38,477 bases of DNA from Candidatus Omnitrophica bacterium 4484_213 (GCA_002085025.1 MZGK01000001.1:1-38477); one strand, 5' to 3'. Shown: positions 9,344-18,029, counted from the stretch's first letter. A program made the numbers and translations. Notes: generated by a model not told the origin, from the sequence alone.

Positions 9344-10088
9344 CTATACTGCCAATATCAAACCATCTTCCGCGGGTAATAAAACCATAAACCGTATCGT
9401 TTTGAGAAAGCCATTTGATATAGCCTCCTGAACTGTCCGCTGACCTCTTGTCTTCTTTTAAATATTGGTTAATTAAAGAAATCTTCTGGGCAGGAAAGAA
9501 ATAGATACAGGTGGAAATTAAAGCGCCCTCTGGCTGGCGGGCCTGCCCGCCGTAGTCCGCCTCAGGCGGACGAAGGCGGGGCTTTTCTTGAAAATCTATA
9601 ATTTTATTACGGCTATCTAATTTTACTATACCAAACCTTTTTAGCGCCTGTTTATCTTTGGCTCTGTTAACAATAATAGAATTGGCCGGGCTCTTTCTTC
9701 GGGCAAATTTTAAAAAGGGCCCGAGAGAGAAAGAAAAAAGGTTGTCAGCACCGATTACTAATAAATCATCTCTTATCCTTTTTCTCTGGATAACAAAATC
9801 AATATCTCCGACCGCTCCCAAGCGGTCTTCGAGAGATGTGGAATCGTTATGCAATAATTTAATCTTCTTCTTGTAGAAAGAACCATATTTCCTAAACCAC
9901 TCCTGAAACTGAGGAAAAAATTTCTTATTAGAGATAATAAAAATCTCATCTACTATGAGCAGATAAAGTTTCTTCAAAATGTATTCTAAAATCGGCTTAT
10001 CTTTAACTAACAATAAAGCCTTTGGTTTTTCTTTGGTTAAAGGATAAAGGCGCGTTCCATAGCCGGCAGCTAAGATTATAACTTTCAT
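9312..10088 (-). CDS. Sugar-1-phosphate nucleotidyltransferase
   Basis: MKVIILAAGYGTRLYPLTKEKPKALLLVKDKPILEYIL, VIGADNLFSF, GRWFDIGSIDEY. Confidence 0.9.
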   Translation of the reverse strand: MKVIILAAGYGTRLYPLTKEKPKALLLVKDKPILEYILKKLYLLIVDEIFIISNKKFFPQFQEWFRKYGSFYKKKIKLLHNDSTSLEDRLGAVGDIDFVIQRKRIRDDLLVIGADNLFSFSLGPFLKFARRKSPANSIIVNRAKDKQALKRFGIVKLDSRNKIIDFQEKPRLRPPEADYGGQARQPEGALISTCIYFFPAQKISLINQYLKEDKRSADSSGGYIKWLSQNDTVYGFITRGRWFDIGSIDEYSFVNHTF

Positions 10089-11512
10089 GTTCTATAAGCA
10101 ATTTTCTTCCCTTCTCCAAGGAGCCTCTCTGCCTCTTTTTCGCTTCCTGCCTCAGCATAGATTCTCAAGATTGGCTCTGTGCCTGAAAGCCGCAATAGAA
10201 GCCAGGAACCATCACTGCAGATAAGTTTTACACCATCATATTTCTTAATCTCTACTACTCTCTTACCGATTAATCTCGAGGGTGGATTTTTTTTCAAATT
10301 CGCCATCAGTCCTTTCTTTTTTTCTTCGGGATAATGAATATCAATCCGGTCGTAGCGAAATCTGCCAAATTCTTTCTCTATATCCTTAATAATCCCTAAA
10401 ATTCCCCTCTTTTCGGCACAAAGCACTTCAGTGAGCAAAAGCGCTGAAAGAATCCCATCGCGTTCAAAGAGATAATTCTTATAGCCAATCCCCCCGGATT
10501 CTTCTCCGCCGATTAAGATATCTTCTTTACGCATCAAAGCGCAAATGTGCTTAAAACCAATAGGCGTTTCCCACAATTTTAAATTGTATCTCTGAGTAAT
10601 CTTATCAATTAAGGAAGAAGAAGAGATGGTCTTTACCACCCCGCCCCTCCATCTTCTATACTTCAAGAAATGGAGCAGGGTTAAAGAGAGAATCAGAGAG
10701 GGGGTAATGAATTTTCCATCCGGACGCAGAGCACCGATGCGGTCGGCGTCTCCGTCGGTTATCACTGCTAAATCATAGTCGCCATTCTTCAGGAGCCTTG
10801 CGGCTTCTTTCAAATTTTTGGGAATCGGCTCAGGATTTATTCTCGGGAATAAAGGATTTTGCTCACTATGGATAGTAGTTACTTTGATATTTGTCTCCTT
10901 TAATAAATCCTCGATTATGCCATTGCCGGTGCCGAACATTGAGTCTACTAGAACCTTCCACTTTTTCTTACTTGATCTTAGCAATCTGAAATCAATATAA
11001 GATTTGATAGATTTTTTATAATCGGGCAAAAAGTTGGCAACCTCTAAATTCTTTGATTCCTTGCATTCTTCCCAGCTCAAAATTTTGGGCCTATTTTTCC
11101 CCAGCAAATTCTCTATCTCTTCGGTAACATCTGATTCTACCGAACCGCCAAAATCGCCCTTTATCTTTATTCCATTAAAATAATAAGGATTATGGCTGGC
11201 GGTAATCATAATCCCCGCTCTCGCCTTCTTAGTTACAATCGCCCGGCTCAAAGTAGGAGTAGGACAGTATTGATTACTTAAAATAACCTTTATATCATTG
11301 GCAACTAAAACACGGCTCACAGTCTGGGCAAACTCACGCGATAAAAAACGGGTATCATAACCAACGATAACTTGCGGGGAGCGGGGAGCGGGGAGCGGGG
11401 AGCGGGTAAAATAATCTGCAATTGCCTGAGCAACAAGCTCTACATTCTCAAAAGTAAAATCTCTGCTAATCTCTCCTCGCCAGCCATCAGTGCCAAACTT
11501 TATTGCCTTCAT
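10085..11512 (-). CDS. Phosphoglucomutase/phosphomannomutase family protein
   Basis: FGTDGWRGEISRDFT, GIMITASHNPYYFNGIKIK, ITDGDADRIGA, IGGEESGGIGYKNYLFERDGI, RLSGTEPILRIYAEA. Confidence 0.95.
   Translation of the reverse strand: MKAIKFGTDGWRGEISRDFTFENVELVAQAIADYFTRSPLPAPRSPQVIVGYDTRFLSREFAQTVSRVLVANDIKVILSNQYCPTPTLSRAIVTKKARAGIMITASHNPYYFNGIKIKGDFGGSVESDVTEEIENLLGKNRPKILSWEECKESKNLEVANFLPDYKKSIKSYIDFRLLRSSKKKWKVLVDSMFGTGNGIIEDLLKETNIKVTTIHSEQNPLFPRINPEPIPKNLKEAARLLKNGDYDLAVITDGDADRIGALRPDGKFITPSLILSLTLLHFLKYRRWRGGVVKTISSSSLIDKITQRYNLKLWETPIGFKHICALMRKEDILIGGEESGGIGYKNYLFERDGILSALLLTEVLCAEKRGILGIIKDIEKEFGRFRYDRIDIHYPEEKKKGLMANLKKNPPSRLIGKRVVEIKKYDGVKLICSDGSWLLLRLSGTEPILRIYAEAGSEKEAERLLGEGKKIAYRT
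11374..11408. repeat. Heptamer tandem repeat (gcgggga)x4 + gcgggta inside the phosphohexomutase CDS
   Basis: Read directly; encodes RSPLPAPRSP in YFTRSPLPAPRSPQVIVGYDTR. Confidence 0.97.
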
Positions 11513-12155
11513 CTTTCATCTCCTTGATTATCACCTGGGGCTCTTTTCCTTCTCGGCAGGCCTCCGAAAAGATAGCCGAAGCGGCTACTAATATATTCGC
11601 CCCTGCCTGAATAACATCCCTGTAATTTTCTCTATTAATCCCCCCATCTACCTCGATATCCCCTTTCCACTCCCTTCTCAGTTGTTTAATCTTGGGAATA
11701 ACCTCTTCTCTGAATCTCTGCCCGGCAAACCCCGGCTGAACACTCATGAGCAAAACGAAATCAACCTCTGAAATTATGTCTTCTACTGCCGAGAGAGGCG
11801 TCTGAGGATTTAAGGCAATACCTGCCCTTGCTCTCAAAGATTTAATCTGTCCAATAATCTCTAAGCTTTTCTCTTTAGCCGCCTCGATGTGAACACTGAC
11901 TAAATCAGCACCGGCAGAGATAAAATCAGAGATAAACTTTGTCGGCTCCTCAATCATCAGATGCACATCCAGAGGAATAGCCGCTTCTTTCTTTACCGTC
12001 TTCACCACCAGAGGCCCAAAGGTAATATTGGGTACAAAATGCCCATCCATCACATCAATATGCACCAAATCAGCATTACTAATTTTTCTTAACTCACCTC
12101 TCAAATCGGCAAAGTTAGCCGATAAAATACTGGGAGCAATTTTAAACTTGGGCAT
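11487..12155 (-). CDS. rpe: Ribulose-phosphate 3-epimerase
   Basis: IAPSILSANFADL, VHIDVMDGHFVPNITFGP, LLMSVQPGFAGQ, EVDGGIN. Confidence 0.97.
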   Translation of the reverse strand: MPKFKIAPSILSANFADLRGELRKISNADLVHIDVMDGHFVPNITFGPLVVKTVKKEAAIPLDVHLMIEEPTKFISDFISAGADLVSVHIEAAKEKSLEIIGQIKSLRARAGIALNPQTPLSAVEDIISEVDFVLLMSVQPGFAGQRFREEVIPKIKQLRREWKGDIEVDGGINRENYRDVIQAGANILVAASAIFSEACREGKEPQVIIKEMKDEGNKVWH

Positions 12156-12160
12156 AGTTC

Positions 12161-12250
12161 CACGCTGCAGGCTTCAGGCTACAAGCTTCAGGCTTTTTTA
12201 TTTCTAACCTGGAGCCTGTGGCCTGTGGCTTGCAGCCTATTAGTTTGTGG
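12161..12250. repeat. Bipartite degenerate heptamer element (CAGGCTT-type, T-tract, GTGGCCT-type)
   Basis: caggctt caggcta caagctt caggctt - tttttatttctaacct - ggagcct gtggcct gtggctt gcagcct; between the M16 peptidase and rpe genes. Confidence 0.9.
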
Positions 12251-12267
12251 TTCACAAACTGTAGAAA

Positions 12268-13530
12268 TTAAAAAAGATTGGTTTTGATTCTCTCTATGCT
12301 TTTTTCTTGTATATCCCCAATCACCGCTAAATTCAATTTTTCCCTTTTAAAAATCTGTCTGCTTACTTCCTTCAAATCCCTGCTGTCAATCCTATCAATC
12401 TGCTTTAAAATTTCCTCGGGAGAAAACAATCTGTCTAAACTGCTTAATTCTTCACCCATTGCTAACATATAATTATTGGTGCTCTCCAGCCCGAGCAACA
12501 ACTGCCCGCGGAAGAATTCCTTTGCTCGCTCGATTTCCTCTTCTTCTGCTACTTCTTCTTTTATCCTTTCTAACTCATCTTTAATCACCTTGAGCGTTCC
12601 TTCTAAATTTTTATTCTCCACCCCGGCGCTAATAGAAAAAAGCCCGCTGTCCTGGAACTCCTGGGTCTGCGAACCAATCTCATAAGCCAAACCTCTCTTC
12701 TCGCGGACCTCCTGATAGAGGCGCGAACTCATATTTGCCCCCAAAATTATATCCAAAATCTTCAAAACATAACGCTGAGGATGGCTGCGTGGAAAAGAGG
12801 GAAAACCTAAGCAAAGATGGCTCTGGGCGGTCTGTTTAGAAAAAAAATTAAACTGTGATTTCTTTTGCTCATCTAGTGCAGGTAAAAAACTCTCCTTATC
12901 TTTATTCTGTAAATTGGAAAAGACCTCCTGGCATTGCTCAACTATATCCTTATGCTCAATATTTCCAGCGGCGGCAATAACGATGTTCTGAGGAAAATAA
13001 TGTCTCTTATGATATTGCAAAATTTTTTCTTTATCAATTTTTTGAACGCTCTCAATACTGCCGGCTAAAAACCTCCCCAGGGGATGATTGGGCCAGAGGA
13101 GTTGACTCAGCAAGAAGTGAACATAATGCATCGGCAAATCCAGATACATCTTTATCTCTTCGCAGATAACAATCTTCTCGCGTTGAATATCCTCTTCTTT
13201 TAACAAAGGCTCTAATACCATATCGCTTAAAACATCTAATCCGCGCCGAAAGTATCTATAAGGAATCTTGGTTAAAAAAGTAGTGAACTCCTCTCCCGTA
13301 AAGGCATTGAGGTTTCCACCCACTCCTTCAATTGCTTGCTTTATCTGTGTGCAAGTTCTCTTCTTTGTGCCTTTGAATACAATGTGCTCAATAAAATGAC
13401 TTATCCCACTCTCTTCCTCTTTTTCATACCTCCCACCTACACTTACCCAAAGGCCTAAACTTACCGAATTCCGAGCAGGCATAAAATGACTGACTATCCT
13501 TAAACCGTTATCTAATTTTGTTTGTTTCAT
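12268..13530 (-). CDS. M16-family zinc peptidase (processing peptidase-like)
   Basis: GISHFIEHIVFKGTKKR (inverted zinc motif HFIEH), SSRLYQEVREKRGLAYEIGS. Confidence 0.95.
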   Translation of the reverse strand: MKQTKLDNGLRIVSHFMPARNSVSLGLWVSVGGRYEKEEESGISHFIEHIVFKGTKKRTCTQIKQAIEGVGGNLNAFTGEEFTTFLTKIPYRYFRRGLDVLSDMVLEPLLKEEDIQREKIVICEEIKMYLDLPMHYVHFLLSQLLWPNHPLGRFLAGSIESVQKIDKEKILQYHKRHYFPQNIVIAAAGNIEHKDIVEQCQEVFSNLQNKDKESFLPALDEQKKSQFNFFSKQTAQSHLCLGFPSFPRSHPQRYVLKILDIILGANMSSRLYQEVREKRGLAYEIGSQTQEFQDSGLFSISAGVENKNLEGTLKVIKDELERIKEEVAEEEEIERAKEFFRGQLLLGLESTNNYMLAMGEELSSLDRLFSPEEILKQIDRIDSRDLKEVSRQIFKREKLNLAVIGDIQEKSIERIKTNLF

Positions 13531-13985
13531 TTATCACTCCTATGGGATCTATCTAAAGGCTCAATAGAGCGTCCATCAATAACTGCTTCAAAAATGTTAT
13601 TTCCTAAATCCGTTGCATTTGCATAAATTTTTATTCTTTGGAATAGCTTAACTTTAACTGGAGTCGTTCCTATCGCAATACCGGCTTCTGTCCCATATTG
13701 GACAAACACTATTTTTGTAATATCCCCTACTTTCAATCCCGAACTTGTTTTTTGAACTTCTTTTATTTTTAAATTAAAGTATTTTAATTTGTCTGTATCT
13801 TGATGCGGATAAACCCAATTCGCGGGGGCATTATAAATACCCAAAACAGTGCCGACCAAAATCTCTTTTGCTTTTGAATTTCTTTCTTCAATTACTTTCA
13901 TTGGCAACTCTGCTAATGCTGAATTATTCCAGAAAACAAATCCTGCAATTAGAGCGCCAAGCAAAATTTTAATTTTTAAACCCAC
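13527..13985 (-). CDS. Hypothetical secreted protein
   Basis: N-terminal signal-like MGLKIKILLGALIAGFVFWNNSALA; no family recognised. Confidence 0.6.
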   Translation of the reverse strand: MGLKIKILLGALIAGFVFWNNSALAELPMKVIEERNSKAKEILVGTVLGIYNAPANWVYPHQDTDKLKYFNLKIKEVQKTSSGLKVGDITKIVFVQYGTEAGIAIGTTPVKVKLFQRIKIYANATDLGNNIFEAVIDGRSIEPLDRSHRSDK

Positions 13986-14059
13986 AACAAATCCCTTCTA
14001 CAAACCATTTCTCCTGACTGATTTTTCTCATCTTTTTAGCCTGTGGCTTATTTTTCTTC

Positions 14060-14114
14060 ACCCTGTTAAATCCGCCTTTGGCGGAATTCGCCGAGGCGAA
14101 TTATTTAACAGGGT
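14060..14114. repeat. CCCTGTTAAAT-ended hairpin element
   Basis: accctgttaaat (14060-14071) and atttaacagggt (14103-14114): perfect 12-bp inverted repeat, with inner ccgcctttggcgg and ttcgccgaggcgaa palindromes. Confidence 0.9.
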
Positions 14115-14610
14115 AAATTCCCACATAAGGCAGATTTCTGAATTTCTCTTCGTAATCCAATCCGTATCCGACAACGAATTTATCGGGAACCTCAAATCCT
14201 AAATAATCTATCTTTACTTTTTGCTTACGGCGAGCAGGTTTATTGAGCAGAGAACAAAGTTTTAAACTCCTTGGCTTTTGTTTTTTTATTTCCTCTTTTA
14301 TTGAATTGATTGTTAAGCCGGTGTCTATAATATCCTCTACCAGCAAAACATCTCTCTTTTTAAGAGAGGGTAAAAAGTCAATCCTTATCTTTCCTGAACT
14401 TTTGTCTCCGGCATAACTTCTCACCTTTAAAAAGTCGCATTCTGCCGGTATCTCCAGGGTCCGCATTAAGTCGGCAAGAAAAACAAACGAACCTTTTAAG
14501 ATCCCCAACAACAATAGATCTTTATTTCTGCAGTCCCAGGAAATTTCCTCCGCCAATTCTTTTACTTTTCTCTTTATTCTTCTTTCGGAGATTAAACTTT
14601 GAATCTTCAC
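14101..14610 (-). CDS. hpt: Hypoxanthine phosphoribosyltransferase
   Basis: LLLGILKGSFVFLADLMR, VLLVEDIIDTGLTI, DKFVVGYGLDYEEKFRNLPYVG. Confidence 0.95.
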   Translation of the reverse strand: MKIQSLISERRIKRKVKELAEEISWDCRNKDLLLLGILKGSFVFLADLMRTLEIPAECDFLKVRSYAGDKSSGKIRIDFLPSLKKRDVLLVEDIIDTGLTINSIKEEIKKQKPRSLKLCSLLNKPARRKQKVKIDYLGFEVPDKFVVGYGLDYEEKFRNLPYVGIYPVK

Positions 14611-15075
14611 TGTTCTAATTCCTCTGCTTTCCTCACCGCCGTCCTAATCGCCTCAGCAAAAATCTGAGCCATTTTCCTCTTTTGGAATACTCTAAAAGCG
14701 GCTTCTGTGGTGCCGCCTTTAGAAGTTACTTTCTTTCGTAACTCTTCGGCATCTCTGCCTTGAGCAAGCATCCTTAAAGAACCCAGTCCTGTTTGAATAG
14801 CTAATCTTTCCGATATTTTCTTTTCTAATCCTGAAGAAACTCCTGCCTTGATTAACTGCTCAACAATATAGAAAAAATAAGCCGGACCGCTCCCGCTTAA
14901 AGCAGTAATTAGATTCAAATATTTTTCTTCTATCTCTATCATCTCTCCCATTGACACCACCCTGCTTACCTCGGGGCCCTATGCGAGAGTTACTTCTAAC
15001 GGGGCCCACTTTTGATTTGAAAAAACTTTCAATGAAGGATGTAGAAATCCCGGCGGCAATGGAGATGAATAATGG

Positions 15076-15103
15076 GCAGTAGGGAGTAGGGAGTAGGCAG
15101 TAG
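15076..15103. repeat. Heptamer repeat gcagtag ggagtag ggagtag gcagtag inside proC
   Basis: Read directly; encodes YCLLPTPYCPL. Confidence 0.95.
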
Positions 15104-15261
15104 GCAATTTCACTCAAAACTTCCTCCATGTCTTGCGGTTTTATTGCCAGAATAACTACATCAGAATTCTTTGCTAATTTAATGTTGCTCTTAATTACAG
15201 AAATATGACATCTTTTTCTAATATAATCCCTTCTTTTTTTACTCTTATCAGAAGCAATTAA

Positions 15262-15296
15262 GCTTTGCTCTCTGCTTTTTGCCCTTTGCCCTTTTA
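15262..15296. repeat. Heptamer repeat gctttgc tctctgc tttttgc cctttgc inside proC
   Basis: Read directly; encodes KGQRAKSREQS just after the Rossmann GxGxxG. Confidence 0.93.
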
Positions 15297-15338
15297 TAAT
15301 TGCCTCTCCCATATTTCCACAGCCAATAATTCCGATTT

Positions 15339-15578
15339 TCATAGAACCCCTTGTTTAGTGAAAATGTTTTTTACTGCGGGAGAAACTTGCGCTCCCTTGC
15401 TTAACCAATAAACTGCCCTTTCCTTATCTACCTTTGCTAAAGGTGGGTTGTGTAGAACATTATACTCCCCGATTCTTTCAATAAACTTTCCATCGCGGGG
15501 TGCCAGCGAATCACAAACCACAATGCGATAAAAAGGGTTTTTCTTTTTTCCTATCCGCGTAAGACGAATTTTTAGCAT
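15339..15578 (-). CDS. rpsP: 30S ribosomal protein S16
   Basis: LKIRLTRIGKKKNPFYRIVVCDSLAPRDGKFIERIGEYNV. Confidence 0.97.
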   Translation of the reverse strand: MLKIRLTRIGKKKNPFYRIVVCDSLAPRDGKFIERIGEYNVLHNPPLAKVDKERAVYWLSKGAQVSPAVKNIFTKQGVL

Positions 15579-15654
15579 ATCTTACTCCTCCTCGATGACA
15601 CCACGACTTAGGCAACTGCCTGCCCCCTGGCTCGCCGAAGGCGATAGTATCGGG

Positions 15655-15856
15655 GCAAGGAAACTAAATCGTATGGTTGCATTGAATCCCCACACCAATT
15701 TCTGTTTTGTTTAAATATCTTAGAAAATTGGTGAGGGGGTAGGTTCAACTAAACAATTTAGCTTTGGCTTTCACCCTCTTAAATAATTTTACCAAAGGCG
15801 AAATTCCCACTTTGCGGGATTTAACAGGGTGGACCTCGCTAAATTGTAGTTTCATT
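15655..15856. repeat. Nested palindromic intergenic element with CCCTnTTAAAT inner arms
   Basis: caccctcttaaat (15772-15784) / atttaacagggtg (15819-15831); outer acaatttagc / gctaaattgt; a further ccccacaccaattt / aaattggtgagggg hairpin. Confidence 0.8.
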
Positions 15857-16649
15857 CATAACTATGTTCCTCAGCGGGAAATTTATTTGCCATAACCTCT
15901 TCTTTATAATCCCTTAGCGCCTTTAAAATTATCTCTGAAAGGTTGGTATATTTCTTTACAAACTTAGGAGTCCATTCATTAAATCCTAATAAATCCTGAG
16001 TAACTAATACCTGGCCATCGCAATATTTTCCGGCTCCAATACCAATAGTAGGAATTTTTAACTTCTCAGTAATCAATTTCGCTAACTCTCTGGGGATGCA
16101 TTCCAGAACTATACTAAATGCACCGGCTTGCTGTAATAAAAAAGCATCTTCAGAAATTTTCTCGGCACTTTCTTTGCCCCTTCCCTGTATTTTAAATCCA
16201 CCAAACTCAGAAATCCTTTGAGGAGTCAGCCCCAAATGCCCGATCACCGGAATCCCGCGTTTTGTTAGCCCCTCTATTATATCTCTAATCTCTCTTCCTC
16301 CTTCCATTTTTACGGCTTCGCAGCCGGCTTTCATAAATTTTGTCGCATTTTTTATTGCCTGAGGAAAGGTATTATAAGAACCGAAGGGCATATCCCCTGC
16401 TAACAAAGAGAATCTTGTTGCTCTCCTCACTGCTTTAATATGATGCAACATCTCGCTCATTGTTACTGGAATCGTAGACTCATAACCCAAGCTTACCATT
16501 CCCAAAGAATCTCCTACTAAAATTATATCAACGCCCACTTCATCAATTAACTTCGCTAATGGATAACCATAAGCGGTGAGCATTGTGATTTTTTTATTTT
16601 CCTTTTTTCTGCTTTTGATTATCGGAACGGTGATTTTTTGGTTTTGCAT
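15852..16649 (-). CDS. panB: 3-methyl-2-oxobutanoate hydroxymethyltransferase
   Basis: KKITMLTAYGYPLAKLIDEVGVDIILVGDSLGMV, HIKAVRRA, GHLGLTPQ, IGIGAGKYCDGQVLV. The upstream extension to 16724 is probably not translated. Confidence 0.95.
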   Translation of the reverse strand: MQNQKITVPIIKSRKKENKKITMLTAYGYPLAKLIDEVGVDIILVGDSLGMVSLGYESTIPVTMSEMLHHIKAVRRATRFSLLAGDMPFGSYNTFPQAIKNATKFMKAGCEAVKMEGGREIRDIIEGLTKRGIPVIGHLGLTPQRISEFGGFKIQGRGKESAEKISEDAFLLQQAGAFSIVLECIPRELAKLITEKLKIPTIGIGAGKYCDGQVLVTQDLLGFNEWTPKFVKKYTNLSEIILKALRDYKEEVMANKFPAEEHSYE

Positions 16650-16789
16650 TTTGTTTTGCATTTCCAAATTTTTCGAAGAAAAATTTGATCCTGAGAACAC
16701 GACCTCTGGAAGTGTCCGAAGCACATCTCAGGTTCTTCGGAAGCTCTCTTTAGTCGCTTCCTCAAAATCAATTTTTGCGGAGTAAAAAT

Positions 16790-16876
16790 TGGTGCCGGAG
16801 GTCGGATTCGAACCGACATGTCCTTGCGGACGCGGGATTTTGAGTCCCGTGCGTCTACCAATTTCACCACTCCGGC
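16790..16876 (-). tRNA. tRNA-Leu (anticodon CAA), CCA encoded
   Basis: Minus strand GCCGGAGTGGTGAAATTGGTAGACGCACGGGACTCAAAATCCCGCGTCCGCAAGGACATGTCGGTTCGAATCCGACCTCCGGCACCA; long variable arm. Confidence 0.97.
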
Positions 16877-17021
16877 AAAATTTTTTTAGAAAAAAATTTA
16901 AAAATACTTGAGGCTGTTAGAAAATGCTTGACAAGAATATAAAAATGTGTTAAAAAGTTACCAGTTAGGCAATCCTTGAAAATTTTTTGTGATAAAGTTC
17001 CTAACGGGATTAGCATCTTTT

Positions 17022-17050
17022 ATTTTATGGTATAAAAAATTTTTTGTCAA
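17022..17050 (-). promoter_or_regulatory. sigma70-like promoter upstream of tRNA-Leu
   Basis: Minus strand TTGACA (17045-17050), 17-nt spacer, TAAAAT (17022-17027). Confidence 0.65.
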
Positions 17051-17251
17051 CGCAGAAAATTATTTTAGTGAAATGAACGAAACAAATTTCTTAACTATCC
17101 TGCTCCATTCTCTTCGCTCATTTCGCAGGCTCTCGCCTCTGGCGAGAAAGGAAAATGGGTAACGAAGGTTTGTTTCCGCAAACCTTCTATCCTCAGTTCC
17201 CCTTCGGGGAACTTCGGCTCTCGTTTCGCGAGGAAGGAAAGGAGGTGAAAA

Positions 17252-17332
17252 ATGGCAAAGAAAAAAGCCACGAAGAAAAAAGCAACAAAGAAAAAGACCA
17301 CAAAGAAAAAGGGAACAAAGAAAAAAAAGTAA
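17252..17332 (+). CDS. 26-aa lysine-repeat peptide MAKKKATKKKATKKKTTKKKGTKKKK (histone H1-tail-like)
   Basis: Not in the ORF track (below its length cut). ATG preceded by SD ggaggtgaaaa; followed by a hairpin+T-tract terminator; plus strand unlike the surrounding genes. Confidence 0.75.
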   Translation: MAKKKATKKKATKKKTTKKKGTKKKK

Positions 17333-17370
17333 ATCCATTCCAGTAAGATTAAACCAGTAAGATTAAAAAA

Positions 17371-17402
17371 GAATCCCGCAACTCTGCGGGGTTCTTTTTT
17401 TA
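17371..17402 (+). terminator. Rho-independent terminator after the lysine-repeat peptide
   Basis: gaatcccgca-actc-tgcggggttc followed by ttttttt: 10-bp stem (one G-T pair), 4-nt loop. Confidence 0.9.
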
Positions 17403-17572
17403 TAGGGGAGAATTTAGGCTCAAATTATATTTATCCTTCGGTCAACCCTTGATATCGCCTTCGGCGAAAAGGAAAATGGAGCAGCGAAAGTTTGCTTTCG
17501 CAAACCTTTATATCCTCCTCGCTTGCTCGCTTTGCTCGCGTACTCGTCGGCTCTCGCTTCGCGAAAAAGGAA

Positions 17573-17647
17573 TGGTGGAGCTGGTGGGATTTGAACCCAC
17601 GACCTACTGGCTGCCAGCCAGGCGCGCTCCCACTGCGCTACAGCCCC
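17573..17647 (-). tRNA. tRNA-Ala (anticodon GGC), CCA encoded
   Basis: Minus strand GGGGCTGTAGCGCAGTGGGAGCGCGCCTGGCTGGCAGCCAGTAGGTCGTGGGTTCAAATCCCACCAGCTCCACCA; anticodon loop CTGGCAG. Confidence 0.93.
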
Positions 17648-17714
17648 AAATTCACTGAAGGCGTTGATCCTGAGTCCCGAAAGCTTTCGGGGCGAAGGAC
17701 CTTCTCAATAAATG

Positions 17715-18029
17715 TTATCTAAAAATTATCACCAACAAGACTAAAATAATTACCGCTGAAAAAATATACAAATTATTGAAATACCAAAAATCGGCAAGCC
17801 TCTCTGAAAGTGCTGATTTCTCAGGAGGCTGATCTAACCAATATGTCTTTCTTATTTTTCTTTCTAAATGACTCCTTAAAACATCGAGGTCCTCTTTTTT
17901 AAATCTTAAATAAGTGCCTCCTATTCTATAGGGAATAATTTTTTTCTGGCGAATCAGTTTTTTTAACTCCTGTTTGGTTATTCCTAAATATTCTAAAGAT
18001 TGATTAAAGCTCAATAACCCGCTGGGCAT
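17715..18029 (-). CDS. Excisionase/MerR-type HTH protein with a C-terminal transmembrane anchor
   Basis: LSFNQSLEYLGITKQELKKLIRQKKIIPYRIGGTYLRFKKEDLDVL (HTH_17-like); C-terminal LYIFSAVIILVLLVIIFR hydrophobic helix. Confidence 0.8.
   Translation of the reverse strand: MPSGLLSFNQSLEYLGITKQELKKLIRQKKIIPYRIGGTYLRFKKEDLDVLRSHLERKIRKTYWLDQPPEKSALSERLADFWYFNNLYIFSAVIILVLLVIIFR

Larger units (their letters stand above)
14607..15342 (-). pseudogene. proC: Pyrroline-5-carboxylate reductase, disrupted (frameshift and apparent loss of the MPNTP region)
   Basis: N part MKIGIIGCGNMGEAI (14860-15342) and C part LITALSGSGPAYFFYIVEQLIKAG...KVTSKGGTTEAAF (14607-14960) lie in different frames. Confidence 0.8.

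Noticed and set aside
11374-11408. CRISPR-like or microsatellite contingency-locus interpretation of the short tandem repeats
   Set aside because: Units are 7-10 nt without spacers, so not CRISPR. Heptamer units could in principle phase-vary a gene, but degenerate units and in-frame totals argue against an active contingency locus here.
16929-16955. Plus-strand TTGACA-N17-TAAAAA as promoter of the lysine-repeat peptide
   Set aside because: Possible, but about 300 nt upstream of the ATG with palindromic repeats between; in an AT-rich gap a chance match is likely, so not listed as a feature.
17155-17346. Plus-strand 63-aa ORF MGNEGLFPQTFY...NKEKKVNPFQ and the overlapping minus ORFs 17060-17338 / 17095-17301
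   Set aside because: The SD and repetitive AAG/AAA codon pattern fit the 17252-17332 frame; the other ORFs are out-of-frame readings of the same lysine-rich and palindromic DNA.
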